A stretch of 64,000 nucleotides of DNA from Lentimicrobium saccharophilum (GCF_001192835.1 NZ_DF968182.1:1428968-1492967); one strand, 5' to 3'; positions 16,029-25,419 are shown, counted from the first letter of the stretch. The notes: generated from the sequence alone by a model not told the origin. Program-made: numbers and translations.

Positions 16029-16793
16029 GGAATTTGGGGCAAATTAAATGCCAATAATTCAATTCTGCATTATCAGACAGTCACATTAATGTCGCAAAAT
16101 CACCGGGATATCCTGGAAGTCATCATAACTTAACCAGCCCCAAAGTAAGTGCAAGGAATGAGGATTCGAATATGAAACAGGGCAAAAAAAAACAGGACAC
16201 AAGCCGGATTCAGGAAGTCAAAGTGTAAAACTAATTTACAATTATTGGTTTGTCATAGAAAGTCAGAATACTTTTTTTAATCAGAAATTAATTTATAATC
16301 ATTCCAAATAGATATTCAGACTTCAAATACAATAATTTGAAAAGATTCAAATACTTAATCAATAGTTCCCAATATTTAAAAAGCTATCCCTATACTGAAT
16401 TAGTTTACAATCATTTAATATAATCAGCAGAGCCGGTTTAATGATATAAAGCAATTATTCATATTTATAGTTTACGTTATTGTTATCTTTATTACATATC
16501 CCATAATCGCATGTATAAAAATGTTTCTAAATATACCCTTGATTTCTGTAAAAATTGTTACTATATTTGATCTCACCAATTGAGCTAAACATCTCTACAG
16601 ACTATTAAATATTCATAATAATATTATTACCGATTACAAACGTTTACAATCAAATAATATTATCCGGTATACTAAAAACAACTCCCCTACCCGATCTGAC
16701 AACAATTACCATCCGGAAGAAAATTTAAACTACTGAATTGTTCAGGTAAGAGACAGCATTTGAATTTCAGGGATCAGCCACCCCTGCAAAAAA
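16029..16793. other. AT-rich non-coding stretch
   Basis: About 765 bases without a convincing gene. Stop codons are frequent in all frames, AT content is very high from 16220 on, and short motifs such as ATATTCATAAT recur without order. It marks the switch from minus-strand to plus-strand genes and may hold promoter DNA for the 17-kb genes. I see no defined RNA here. Confidence 0.5.
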
Positions 16794-16812
16794 AAACCTC
16801 CCCCGGAGGTTT
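16794..16812 (-). terminator. Hairpin followed by T tract on the minus strand
   Basis: A perfect stem AAACCTCC/GGAGGTTT with a CCC loop. On the minus strand it is followed by an uninterrupted run of T, the form of an intrinsic terminator. No minus-strand gene is visible upstream of it until 21 kb, so its client is unknown; it could also fold in a plus-strand leader. Confidence 0.5.
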
Positions 16813-16817
16813 ATTGT

Positions 16818-17107
16818 CAACGCGAATTAACTATGTAGAAACCAAAAACCGAGAGAGGCTATACAAAGATAGGACAAATATGCTCAGATTCTGACTTGCT
16901 AAGCATTTTTTACGGATATAATTAACATATCAATAAGTCGGCATTGCATAATCTTTCCGGCATAAAGAAGCAATGAAAACGGGCCCTCCCGAATTTTACC
17001 GGCGCTGGTTATGGCAGCCGCTGCTGCACCTGATTGACTGCGAAAGTGGAAAAGCATCTTATTCCTGCAGATGTAGAAAGTCAGGAAAACAATTAACAAC
17101 TACAATT
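16818..17107 (+). promoter_or_regulatory. Leader shared with the 19.5-kb gene (copy 1)
   Basis: The 29-base segment at 16818-16846, starting CAACGCGAATTAAC, recurs at 19272-19300 with 26 identities. A second shared block, CTGCGAAAGTGGA, is at 17038-17050 here and 19401-19413 there. Both leaders end at the ATG of a small secreted protein whose sequence starts MK. A common regulatory or RNA element is likely; its mechanism is unknown. Confidence 0.5.
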
Positions 17108-17581
17108 ATGAAAACGGTAAAACTTATCATTTTAACACTTTTAGTATCCATGGTTTCATTTGCAATGGCGCAGAAAACGTTTAAGCCAGGTGACGTTATC
17201 GAAGGCAAAACGATTGTAAGTTGGGCCAAAGATTGGGACCTGAAGGCATTTCAGCAAACAAAAGAAATCTACAAAGCCGGAATGTCACAGGATGAATTCA
17301 TCAGGATAATCCGGAGCAACTTTCCGTCACAAGCCCCAAAATCGTTGATAGATGCATTTCAGCCATATTATGAATATATTTACAATTTCCATGCCCGGGA
17401 CTTATCCGAAAAAGAAGTACAAAGTTCAATCACCGGAGTTGAAACAGCAGAACTTATCACTGAGCTTTCGACATGGAATACAAATAATCCCGGAGATGCT
17501 TTAAACTTCAAAAAATGGAATTGGAAAAAAATTATTGAAATCACTATAGAAATTCTGAGCGCCATTCTTCCATTTCTATAG
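17108..17581 (+). CDS. Small secreted protein, unknown
   Basis: A 157-residue protein with a signal peptide cleaved near AMAQ (about 22). The mature part is helical, with GMSQDEFIRIIRSNFPS and a hydrophobic C-terminal end (IIEITIEILSAILPFL, about 142-157) that could insert in a membrane. The ATG at 17108 is chosen since it starts the signal peptide; the frame is open 45 residues upstream through the leader. No family recognised. Its leader is related to that of the 19465 gene. Confidence 0.65.
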   Translation: MKTVKLIILTLLVSMVSFAMAQKTFKPGDVIEGKTIVSWAKDWDLKAFQQTKEIYKAGMSQDEFIRIIRSNFPSQAPKSLIDAFQPYYEYIYNFHARDLSEKEVQSSITGVETAELITELSTWNTNNPGDALNFKKWNWKKIIEITIEILSAILPFL

Positions 17582-17604
17582 CTAATGTCTAGCTTACAAT
17601 AAAA

Positions 17605-17646
17605 AGCATACTGTCTTCCTAATAAATACAAGGAAGACAGTATGCT
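17605..17646. terminator. Perfect 16-bp hairpin after the 17.1-kb gene
   Basis: AGCATACTGTCTTCCT (17605-17620) and its exact inverse at 17631-17646 enclose a 10-base loop, 24 bases after the stop codon. The T-rich side follows the stem on the minus strand; on the plus strand only A bases precede it. Either a bidirectional terminator or a transcript-stabilising end. The rest of the 286-base gap 17582-17867 holds no gene. Confidence 0.6.
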
Positions 17647-17867
17647 AAGTCCAAATTTAATAAATCCTGTTTATGATATACTACTTATATTTAACTAAAA
17701 TATTATATTATAAAATATTTATCTGCATAAACAAATGTAGAAGAATGTTTTTATGTATAAATAAGAAATACACAACCTACTACTATACCTTTTTTTGTTT
17801 ACAAACAGTCTTAATCTTCAATGAAAGCATAAGAAATGGTTTTTCACACAACACTTAACAATAGAAG

Positions 17868-19097
17868 ATGAAAACAAAGATGAAAATTATTTTAATGGCT
17901 ATCCCATTTCTGATTAGCCTATCAGCTTGTAGAGTTGCAAGAATCATCAATGCATCACAAGATACAATAATCCTGTTTAATGAAGAATCGATAAAATTCA
18001 AGTTAATAAATAATCAAATTATTTTAACCACAAAACTTTCGCAAGGAAAGGAAAGTAACTTTCTCCTTGATCTGGGAAGTCCTATTAGTATTATTTTTAT
18101 TGATTCCACTGCGAGTTTGCACTCTTATGGTAAAAGCATATCCAATAAAAAACAAAAAGCAACATCGGCTGATGGTAAGAGGTTAATGAGAGAATACCTT
18201 GATTGGGGCACTATTACTACAAACTGGTTTAAAATTGAAAACAGCGTTCTCTCAACCATATACAGAAACGATCCATTTGACTGCAACAATCTTGGAGGCA
18301 TATGGGGTGCAGATATATTTGCACAGGATATCAAAGGGAAAAGAAATAAAGTTCTGCTAATAAAAATGCAGGATTCCACTGTAAGGATATTGGACAAACT
18401 TCCTCCTCTTGAAAACTGGACAAAATTAAACACCCGTTTTAATATGTTATCCCACATAAAAATACTTACTTCCGTTAATAAGAATAAAACAAAAATATAC
18501 TTTGATACCGGATTTAGCGGAAGCTTAATTCTGGAAAATAACATATTCAGAGAGGTTCAAAGCCAGGATAAAGACTCTTTATCAAACATGCAGATTGTAT
18601 ACGGACATATTCACAGTTCCCTTGCCGGATCATCAGCGCCAGACACTGCCTACTCAGGAATTATGAATCTTCAATTGGGTCCAGGGCTTCAAATCGATTC
18701 TATTCAGGTCATCACTACACCCAACATGATCGTAAATGCGATGGGAATGGACTTGATCAAGAGATTTAACATACTCGTTGATTATCAAAAGCAAAACCTC
18801 TATTTACAACCCAATCCGGCTTACTTCCAGTCTAAAAAGAATATTTTTCAGCTTTCGGGATTCAAGGCAAGAAGTTTTGAAAACAAAGAACTTATTGTGG
18901 TGAACATGGTTGCCGGTTCGCCAGCAGAAAAGGTCGGACTGAAAATCGGAGACCAGATTGTGTCCATTAATAATATCAGGGTTGATGAGATCAATCCATG
19001 TGAAACTTACAGGACATTCGAGGAATTGAGTTGCGAATCGACCGGCAATGTAATAATTGTTAAACGCGAAGGTGAAATTTTTAAATTCATTTTATAA
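17868..19097 (+). CDS. Retropepsin-like aspartic protease with PDZ domain, lipoprotein
   Basis: A 409-residue predicted lipoprotein (lipobox SLSAC, Cys21). Two aspartic-protease half-domains are visible: the first active-site motif is altered to LLDLGSP (Asp68; normally DTG or DSG), while the second is intact, YFDTGFSGS (Asp about 213). A C-terminal PDZ domain follows (about 325-405), with the typical VAGSPAEKVGLKIGDQIVSINNI. Such periplasmic or surface proteases are common in Bacteroidota. The Leu in place of Thr/Ser in the first motif may lower activity. An ATG at 17880 would also give a valid signal. Confidence 0.82.
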   Translation: MKTKMKIILMAIPFLISLSACRVARIINASQDTIILFNEESIKFKLINNQIILTTKLSQGKESNFLLDLGSPISIIFIDSTASLHSYGKSISNKKQKATSADGKRLMREYLDWGTITTNWFKIENSVLSTIYRNDPFDCNNLGGIWGADIFAQDIKGKRNKVLLIKMQDSTVRILDKLPPLENWTKLNTRFNMLSHIKILTSVNKNKTKIYFDTGFSGSLILENNIFREVQSQDKDSLSNMQIVYGHIHSSLAGSSAPDTAYSGIMNLQLGPGLQIDSIQVITTPNMIVNAMGMDLIKRFNILVDYQKQNLYLQPNPAYFQSKKNIFQLSGFKARSFENKELIVVNMVAGSPAEKVGLKIGDQIVSINNIRVDEINPCETYRTFEELSCESTGNVIIVKREGEIFKFIL

Positions 19098-19271
19098 TAG
19101 CCTTGGAATGTCGCTTAACTCAATTACTCTATATAATCATTACCAGGGAATAAAAGAGGATCAGAAAAACATTAAAAGTCATACCCCTGATGCTTTCTAA
19201 TTCATAGAAGTGTGGCATTCATGCAAAAAATGACAGCTCAGACGAAATGAAACTTGTTCATTATAAAATCC

Positions 19272-19464
19272 CAACGCGAATTAACCAAGTATAAACCAAA
19301 CCCAATCAGCCTCACAAAACATCATACACCGGAAATCTGCCTTGCATCTGCAAAGCGCTTTCTGCGCCGGAAATCCTGCGCCTGATCGTGAATTGGATAC
19401 CTGCGAAAGTGGACCAAAGCCTTGCTGCTGAGCAAGAAGAAAACTAACCTCAAAAGTCAGTATC
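19272..19464 (+). promoter_or_regulatory. Leader shared with the 17.1-kb gene (copy 2)
   Basis: Second copy of the CAACGCGAATTAAC element (19272-19300) and of CTGCGAAAGTGGA (19401-19413), ending at the ATG of the next gene. It is about 100 bases shorter than copy 1 between the two blocks. The preceding segment 19098-19271 holds nothing I recognise. Confidence 0.5.
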
Positions 19465-19887
19465 ATGAAAAGAGCATTATTACTGACAGTATTCACCACA
19501 CTGTCTTTCATTCAGCCGGCGCTTTCCGGCATTGTGATCAAGACCACACTGACAATTGGCAGGAAGAGCAATAACTGCTCCGGATTCGGAATCTGTTCAA
19601 TCTCCAGTAGTTCTTCGTATACCGAAGGAGCCATCAATGGCATCATAACTGTAGACGAGGAAGGTGGAAACATGACTATCTGTATCGACAAAGAAGATAT
19701 TGAAAAAGTGCAACCCGATAAAGCGAACTACTTTGACAACAAAAGTACAGTCGTTTTCGCTGAAGATTATTCTTTCCCTAATGAAATCAACATCGCTGCA
19801 AAAGTCAGAAATCCCATCGTGATAAGGAAAGGCGAATACAGCCTTACCTATAAAAACGGCAAATATTACATTGAACTCCTCCTTTAA
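19465..19887 (+). CDS. Small secreted protein, unknown
   Basis: A 140-residue secreted protein with a signal peptide (MKRALLLTVFTTLSFIQPALSG, about 1-22). The mature part has a CSGFGICSISSSSS stretch with two Cys, acidic central residues and a final beta-strand pair (RKGEYSLTYKNGKYYIELLL). The C-terminal pattern resembles short beta-rich exported proteins. No similarity to the 17108 protein is evident although they share a leader. Confidence 0.6.
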   Translation: MKRALLLTVFTTLSFIQPALSGIVIKTTLTIGRKSNNCSGFGICSISSSSSYTEGAINGIITVDEEGGNMTICIDKEDIEKVQPDKANYFDNKSTVVFAEDYSFPNEINIAAKVRNPIVIRKGEYSLTYKNGKYYIELLL

Positions 19888-20116
19888 AGTACCCGGGGAG
19901 CCATTCTTCTGAAAAACTGACTCCCCGGTGCTGTTTTTACCAGGGAATCACAATACGCTTCCCTGTATAACTTCTATCAGGTTCTGAATTGTCATCGCAC
20001 TATAAAAACTCATTACTATGTCGGTATACCGAGGGAAGACAATTCCAGCTGAAGCTACTCCTGTAAAGAAGAGTATCGGAAATAATCCTAACCGGATATG
20101 ATTCACAACATTACCT

Positions 20117-21106
20117 ATGGTTTACAATTTGATTGCCATCAGGTTTTCATCAATTACAACCCCTTTGGGATCAATACAAAGGGGCATGCTTCTGGTCGGC
20201 ATCCTTGTTTCGGCATTTGTCATTTCCAATTACCCGCTTTACAGTCAGGACACGTGCAATCAGACTAAAACAAAGCCTTCCAGACAATTAACAGCCGTGA
20301 CGGTCATTGACTTTTTCACTACTTTCACCGGTGTCCGCTATCTGAATGGATATACAACAAGTGAAAAGAATAATCTGAATTTCTACTACAATTTTACTTT
20401 AAACAATAAAATAAAGGCCGGGAAGCTGGCTATTACCAATTATTATTACACCGATCTGGGGATCAGGGATTATCAGGATAGTATAACCGTAATTTCGGAT
20501 GATCAGTTCATTATTAAAAATGCCGTCGCTTGCCAGTTTCTTAAGTCAAAATTCTCCTTCAGCCTGGGCACCAATTCAAAAAGTCAGTATTTCCGTCACT
20601 ATGAATACGGGACTGACACTGCCGGAAACATAACAAGAACCCTTTTCACCGCTTATCAATCACCAGGCTACCGCAATTTTTCCTGCGGTATCAGATACGA
20701 CGTTTCAGAAAAGGTTTCTATAGAATTCGGTCTGGTTAACGGAAAGACGACCCTTATGAAAAACCAGGATATCTACGAAAGCAGAAACACAAAGAAACTT
20801 TACGGACTGGAAAAGGGGACAAAAAAGAAATCAGAATCAGGTTTTAATCTGTTGCTTACTATACCGCCCAACAAAATTTCCAAGAACCTGATTTTCGAAA
20901 ATTTCAGCCAGATAAACGTGAACAGGGCTGATCTGGACTGCATTAAATACTACAAATTCGACATCAACAACGCCATTCACTATATTTTCCTCAAACATTT
21001 CCGGCTAACCCTCCGCACCCTCTGCCGTTACGACCTGAATACCGGCAAAAGGGTAACGGTGATCCACCACCTTTCGGCGGGGTTTTACCTGAACAATACC
21101 TTTTAG
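20117..21106 (+). CDS. Outer-membrane beta-barrel protein, unknown
   Basis: A predicted outer-membrane protein: signal peptide starting at MLLVGILVSAFV (Met at 20186 is the better start) and ending near YSQD, then many alternating aromatic strands such as NNLNFYYNFTLNN, and a C-terminal Phe (FYLNNTF), typical of barrel proteins. The pattern resembles the DUF3078 group but I am not certain. It is followed after seven bases by a gene on the opposite strand. The 229-base gap before it (19888-20116) has no gene. Confidence 0.7.
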   Translation: MVYNLIAIRFSSITTPLGSIQRGMLLVGILVSAFVISNYPLYSQDTCNQTKTKPSRQLTAVTVIDFFTTFTGVRYLNGYTTSEKNNLNFYYNFTLNNKIKAGKLAITNYYYTDLGIRDYQDSITVISDDQFIIKNAVACQFLKSKFSFSLGTNSKSQYFRHYEYGTDTAGNITRTLFTAYQSPGYRNFSCGIRYDVSEKVSIEFGLVNGKTTLMKNQDIYESRNTKKLYGLEKGTKKKSESGFNLLLTIPPNKISKNLIFENFSQINVNRADLDCIKYYKFDINNAIHYIFLKHFRLTLRTLCRYDLNTGKRVTVIHHLSAGFYLNNTF

Positions 21107-21113
21107 GGCGGGC

Positions 21114-21797
21114 TTAGTTATGGTCGAGGGTTACGGTGTAGGCGCCGGGTTGCAGGATATCGATGATAAAGCGGCACTGCATGCGGCTGAGTCCGGCCTT
21201 AATGGTATAACTGAGCTCGCAGCGCAGGGGCAGGGCGCAGCGGCTTACCGAAAAGCGGCGGCCCAGTTGGGTAAGTTGTCCGGAGGAGTGTTCTATCTTC
21301 AGGTCGGAAGGTGCAAAATCGGTATTGGCCACCTGAATGGCAAAGACCACCCGGCTGTCGGCGGCGTCGGGCACGGCCTCTTCCGTTACCCTGTGCACCG
21401 GGATGCCGGTGCTTTGTCCCACCCGGTAGCTGAGGCCGGGGTCGGTGGCGCCGGCATATACATCGTCCTTCCAGTAACCGGAGAGGGTGTGTTTCTTCCC
21501 GTTTTGCGTATATTTAAAGGTTCCCTTGCCGTTTTTCTGTCCGTTTACCCAGCGCCCCTTAAACTCATCGCCGTTTTCAAACGTGTAGGTCCCCTTGCCG
21601 TGGGGCAGCCCGTTGAGGAAGGCGCCGGTATAGGTGTCCACGCCCGTGGCTTTGCCCTTGCCGCTGGCCAGGCCGTTCTCGCAGTCGCCGCTGTAGGCGC
21701 CGGCCAGTTTTTCGTGCAGTACTCTGCAGGTGTCGTTTTGCGCGTTCAGTCCGTGCATCAGCAGCAGGCTCAGAAATATCAGTATCAGCTTTTTCAT
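21114..21797 (-). CDS. MORN-repeat secreted protein
   Basis: A 227-residue protein with a signal peptide (MKKLILIFLSLLLMHGLNAQ). Three MORN repeats occupy about residues 32-110, with cores YSGDCENGLASGKGKA, YTGAFLNGLPHGKGTYTF and FKGRWVNGQKNGKGTFKY. The C-terminal 90 residues (FAIQVANTDFAPSDLKI onward) look like a beta-sandwich. MORN repeats bind lipids or proteins in some systems; the bacterial secreted ones have no fixed role. GC-rich relative to the plus-strand genes before it. Confidence 0.85.
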   Translation of the reverse strand: MKKLILIFLSLLLMHGLNAQNDTCRVLHEKLAGAYSGDCENGLASGKGKATGVDTYTGAFLNGLPHGKGTYTFENGDEFKGRWVNGQKNGKGTFKYTQNGKKHTLSGYWKDDVYAGATDPGLSYRVGQSTGIPVHRVTEEAVPDAADSRVVFAIQVANTDFAPSDLKIEHSSGQLTQLGRRFSVSRCALPLRCELSYTIKAGLSRMQCRFIIDILQPGAYTVTLDHN

Positions 21798-22274
21798 AGT
21801 ATGGATGCCAACGGCCGGGAGACATGTTGCCGGCAGTCAAAAGTAGCTGTTTTCCTTAACAAACCAAAGAAACGGGAATTGTTGGAGCGTTTAGCGGAAC
21901 TTCAGGATGTTTTTTAACGGATATGCTGTTTTTTTTAAGCCACGGAAACACAAAAACACAAAAAAAACACCAAACGATTTTTAAGAATTAATTACTTGCT
22001 GTTACTCCATTGTTTAAATGAACTCTGATTGGCCGGATTGTCTGAAGTCGCTTTTTGCCACGGAAGCACAATCCCGATGGCATTTTAATTCAAGGATTAG
22101 CTTCGCTGAGCTCTCCCGATAGCAATCGGGATCGGTTCAAGGATTCAAAAATTCAAGGATTCAAAAATTCAAAAATTCAAAGATTCAAAGATTTAAGAAA
22201 GTATTCTGTGGTTTTCAGTTTTTCTGTGTTTTCGTGGCAAAAAATTCAAGGATTCAAAAAATCAAAGATTCAAA

Positions 22275-22464
22275 GATTAGCTTCGCTGAGCTCTCCCGAT
22301 AGCAATCGGGATCGGTTCAAAGATTCAAAGATTCAAAGAAAAAGCAGATCCTGTAAATCCTGTAAATCCTGTCTGACAATCTGAGAAAGAGAGGGTTCAA
22401 TGAATTGCGCGAAGGTGGAGAAGTGATTCAAATATTCAAGGATTTAAGATATTTTCTGTGGCTT
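22275..22464 (+). repeat. 190-bp direct repeat, copy 1
   Basis: Starts GATTAGCTTCGCTGAGC and ends TTTTCTGTGGCTT; the same sequence begins again exactly 357 bases later. By eye the two copies are identical over their length, which points to a recent duplication. Confidence 0.8.
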
Positions 22465-22631
22465 CCCGTGTTTCCGCGTTTTAGTGGCAGTTAATTCCAT
22501 GCATTCGCGCATTCGTGGCTTAAAAATTCAAGGATTCAAAAAATATTCTGTGGTTTTCAGTGTTTCCGCGCATTAGTGGCAATTTAATTCAATCATTCGC
22601 GCATTCGTGGCATCTGATTCAAAAATTCAAG

Positions 22632-22821
22632 GATTAGCTTCGCTGAGCTCTCCCGATAGCAATCGGGATCGGTTCAAAGATTCAAAGATTCAAAGAAAAA
22701 GCAGATCCTGTAAATCCTGTAAATCCTGTCTGACAATCTGAGAAAGAGAGGGTTCAATGAATTGCGCGAAGGTGGAGAAGTGATTCAAATATTCAAGGAT
22801 TTAAGATATTTTCTGTGGCTT
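22632..22821 (+). repeat. 190-bp direct repeat, copy 2
   Basis: Second copy of the segment at 22275-22464. After its end the two flanks stay similar for a further stretch (GTGTTTCCG...GTGGC) but with differences, so the recent duplication is nested in older repeats. Confidence 0.8.
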
Positions 22822-22978
22822 TCCGTGTTTCCGAGTTTTCGTGGCAAAATATTCGTGCATTCGTGGCAATTAATCCCATGCATTCGCGCATTCGTGGTTT
22901 TATGCCTTAACCTGAAATCAAGGACCAGTACTCCATAAGCCGCCCGGTTTTTCATATTATACGCAATTAGTTTTATTA

Positions 22979-22986
22979 TATCTTTG
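22979..22986 (+). promoter_or_regulatory. -7 promoter box of the C10 protease gene
   Basis: TATCTTTG fits TAnnTTTG and lies 21 bases before the ATG at 23008. No convincing -33 TTTG is seen at the usual spacing. Confidence 0.5.
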
Positions 22987-23007
22987 TCAGACATAAACCA
23001 ACCTGAT

Positions 23008-24480
23008 ATGAAAACCTGGCCCCTCTCCCTGCTGACCATCCTGTTCCCGATGCTGCTTTCAGCCCAACCAGCACAACCTGAAAACCTCCGCTTCGGCGAT
23101 GCGCTGCAAACCGTGCGCGGGCACCTTTACCGCTATCCCGAAAAGAGGGTAAGCCCCGGGGATACTTACCTGCTGCTTTACGCGGATGGCCGCGCCGCAA
23201 CTGCTACGGTACGTGCCGGTCTGGCCGGAGAGGAAGCTGCGGGCCGCGACCTGCTGGCCCGGGTGTTTCCGCTGGAACCTTCGGGCTATGTGGTGGTAGC
23301 CGCTTCTCCCCTGCTGCCCCGCGTCATCGCCTATTCATTTACCGCCGGTTGCGGCAGGCCGGAAAGCGGCAATCCGCTGCTGACGCTGCTCAGGGCCGAC
23401 CTGAAATCCAGGCTCGACTATGCGGCAGAAAGCGGTCAGGCGGCGGCGGTCGGCGAACCTATGCCGCGGCGCGACCGTCCGGAGCAGTGGCCGGCTACCG
23501 GCGACGGCTGGCTGAAGACCAACTGGACGCAGAACGCGCCTTATAATAACCTCTGCCCCATGGACCCGGTAACCTTCTCGCGGAGCTATGCCGGCTGCCC
23601 GGCCGTGGCCATGGCCCAGATCCTGAACTTCCATAAAAACCTGAACAATACGCGTTTTGACGATGGCGACGACTATTACCACAGCTATGCCGGCCGCAAC
23701 TACCAGATTGACGACGACCATACGCAAAACGGTTTCCCCTCCTTTCCGCAGCTTAATGTTTACCTCGACACCCTGCAGGCCCATTATGAGCGGGATGTCA
23801 ACCTGAGCAATACCGACAAGGCCGCCCTGGTGTTTGCCTGCGGGGTGGCCTGCACCCAGGTGTTTACCTCGGAAGCCTCGGGCACCTTCGGGGTGGATCA
23901 GGCGCTGGAGGCCTACCTGCGCTTTGGCTTCTCCACGGTGGCCCTGCTTGACGAGAACGACGCGGACCTGTATGACCGACTGCGGCAGAATATGATGGAT
24001 ACCCTCCCCGCCCACCTCGCGGTGGTGGATCCCGGCTGGACCACCGGCCACAATGTGGTGGTGGACGGTTACAACTCTGACGACTACTACCACCTGAACT
24101 TCGGCTGGGGCGGCATGTACAACGGCTGGTACCTGCTTCCGGAGGAGATCCCTTACAACCTCACGGTGGTGGAGGGCGTGGTGCTCGACATCAGCAGGGA
24201 CACCACCACCGTCAGCAGCCATCATGTTCAGGCAGGGCAGGCGAAGGTATTTCCCAATCCCACCGCGGGCAGGCTGACGATTGCCTTCCCCGCTTCACCG
24301 GGACAAATAAACAGCGTTAAGATTTATAACGCGGCGGGCTGCCTGATCGAAAGCAGGAAAAACATCAGTAGCGGCACGTTTAATCTGGACCTGTCAGACC
24401 GCCCCGGCGGGCTGTACATCTTCACCATCCGCGATCAACAGGGACGGGTAACCAGCGGGAAGTTTGTGATAAACAGGTAA
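23008..24480 (+). CDS. C10 family cysteine protease (streptopain-like) with T9SS sorting domain
   Basis: A 490-residue secreted protease of the SpeB/Prevotella interpain type. Signal peptide ends near LLSAQP. A propeptide of about 150 residues precedes the mature domain. Catalytic Cys is in SYAGCPAVAMAQIL (Cys about 197), catalytic His in GHNVVVDGY (about 348), and the Trp-rich NFGWGGMYNGWYLL motif (about 363-376) follows. A type A sorting domain ends the protein (VFPNPTAG, then GGLYIFTIRD). The ATG at 23008 starts the signal peptide; the longer frame begins at a TTG inside the promoter. Likely an extracellular or surface peptidase. Confidence 0.93.
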   Translation: MKTWPLSLLTILFPMLLSAQPAQPENLRFGDALQTVRGHLYRYPEKRVSPGDTYLLLYADGRAATATVRAGLAGEEAAGRDLLARVFPLEPSGYVVVAASPLLPRVIAYSFTAGCGRPESGNPLLTLLRADLKSRLDYAAESGQAAAVGEPMPRRDRPEQWPATGDGWLKTNWTQNAPYNNLCPMDPVTFSRSYAGCPAVAMAQILNFHKNLNNTRFDDGDDYYHSYAGRNYQIDDDHTQNGFPSFPQLNVYLDTLQAHYERDVNLSNTDKAALVFACGVACTQVFTSEASGTFGVDQALEAYLRFGFSTVALLDENDADLYDRLRQNMMDTLPAHLAVVDPGWTTGHNVVVDGYNSDDYYHLNFGWGGMYNGWYLLPEEIPYNLTVVEGVVLDISRDTTTVSSHHVQAGQAKVFPNPTAGRLTIAFPASPGQINSVKIYNAAGCLIESRKNISSGTFNLDLSDRPGGLYIFTIRDQQGRVTSGKFVINR

Positions 24481-24567
24481 GACGCCTGCATCTCCTGAAA
24501 ATGAATCACCGGAGACCGGGCCGTGAGCATAAGCCTGTCTTAAAACAGTCACAGGCGGGTAACCTGT

Positions 24568-25251
24568 TCAGTCGGGGGTTGGCTGCTCAGCGGCATGCGC
24601 CTGGTTTTCGATGCCGAACAGGTCGTAAGGCTGTTCCCTGAAATTATCGTTGAAAATAAAGACGGAAACGACAATCCAGGCAATAAAACCCAGTACAATC
24701 ATCCACTGGGCAAGGGAAGTTTTTTGTATGGGCTGCCTGTCTTTCACTTCACACACTTCGCCGGGGCAGTATTGCGCCTTTTCCCTGTAAAACAATGAAT
24801 AAAACTTACAACCCAGGCAAATACCAAAGGCCGACTCGAAAAACAGAAATATCAGGCAGATAAGACAGATAATGCCGGTAACCGGGCTGAAAGCGTTCAT
24901 AATCAAAAGGTGCACCAACATGATCAAGCCCAGCGCCAGGCCGATCACCCAGGCGAACTTTTTCTGCTGAGCGCCGACATATTCAGGGGTTTGGTTAAAG
25001 ATGACCAGCCGGCCGAGTATCAGCGTGGGGGCGTACTTCGGATTGATAAAAACCCTGACCATAAAATCGGTGAGAAAGATAACGACGGCGTATTTCAGCA
25101 GCAGGAAATTTCCCTTCATAATCACTGTGAGGATAGCGGTAAACATTAACACAAAGAGCAGTCCGGCGGCCGCCCTTACCTCGCGTTCATTCAGCACGGG
25201 AATGCTGTACCCGTCCACATCTTCGCCGAATTTAATGATTTTGTTTGCCAT
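24568..25251 (-). CDS. DUF4395 family membrane protein
   Basis: A 227-residue membrane protein with four to five transmembrane segments. The family signature FESAFGICLGCKFYSLF (about 136-152), with a CxxC pair, is present, and a further Cys pair (CPGEVCEV) follows. DUF4395 proteins often accompany thioredoxin or rhodanese-type sulfur proteins, which suggests a redox or sulfur role, unproven. TACCTTTG (25350-25343, minus strand) is a plausible -7 box about 90 bases upstream. The gene faces the C10 protease gene tail to tail. Confidence 0.8.
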   Translation of the reverse strand: MANKIIKFGEDVDGYSIPVLNEREVRAAAGLLFVLMFTAILTVIMKGNFLLLKYAVVIFLTDFMVRVFINPKYAPTLILGRLVIFNQTPEYVGAQQKKFAWVIGLALGLIMLVHLLIMNAFSPVTGIICLICLIFLFFESAFGICLGCKFYSLFYREKAQYCPGEVCEVKDRQPIQKTSLAQWMIVLGFIAWIVVSVFIFNDNFREQPYDLFGIENQAHAAEQPTPD

Positions 25252-25419
25252 ATTAACTGTTGATTACTGTTTAATTCATTGGCTGAACATTGATAAGCAC
25301 TGCCCTTTCATTCATTTACCGGCCCGCGCCGGCTTCTTCAAACAAAGGTAAAATATTATTGCCGGAAAGTAAAAATGTATTTCGTGACAGGCAGGAAAGA
25401 TAACAGCAGGTTAACGGCT

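Larger units (their letters stand above)
21940..22900. repeat. Repeat block built of TTCAAAGA-type 8-mers and CCGTGTTTTCGTGGC motifs
   Basis: Non-coding DNA made of tandem 8-base units (ATTCAAGG, ATTCAAAG, ATTCAAAA), interspersed with GTGTTTCCGCGTTTTAGTGGC and GCATTCGTGGC motifs and a palindrome CCCGATAGCAATCGGG present three times. Related motifs occur at 60.1-60.7 kb. Short open frames here are artefacts of the repeats. The flanks 21798-21939 and 22901-22978 have no gene. Confidence 0.8.

Noticed and set aside
21120-21917. 265-codon open frame opposite the MORN protein
   Set aside because: Gly/Ala-rich antisense frame; the minus strand has the signal peptide and MORN repeats.
22055-22384. 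Open frame of 109 codons on the plus strand
   Set aside because: It is generated by the TTCAAAGA repeats (SKIQRFKD-type translation); no conserved domain and repeats shift frame.
23335-24225. 296-codon open frame opposite the C10 protease
   Set aside because: His- and Val-rich mirror of a GC-rich gene; the plus strand has catalytic Cys, His and a sorting domain.
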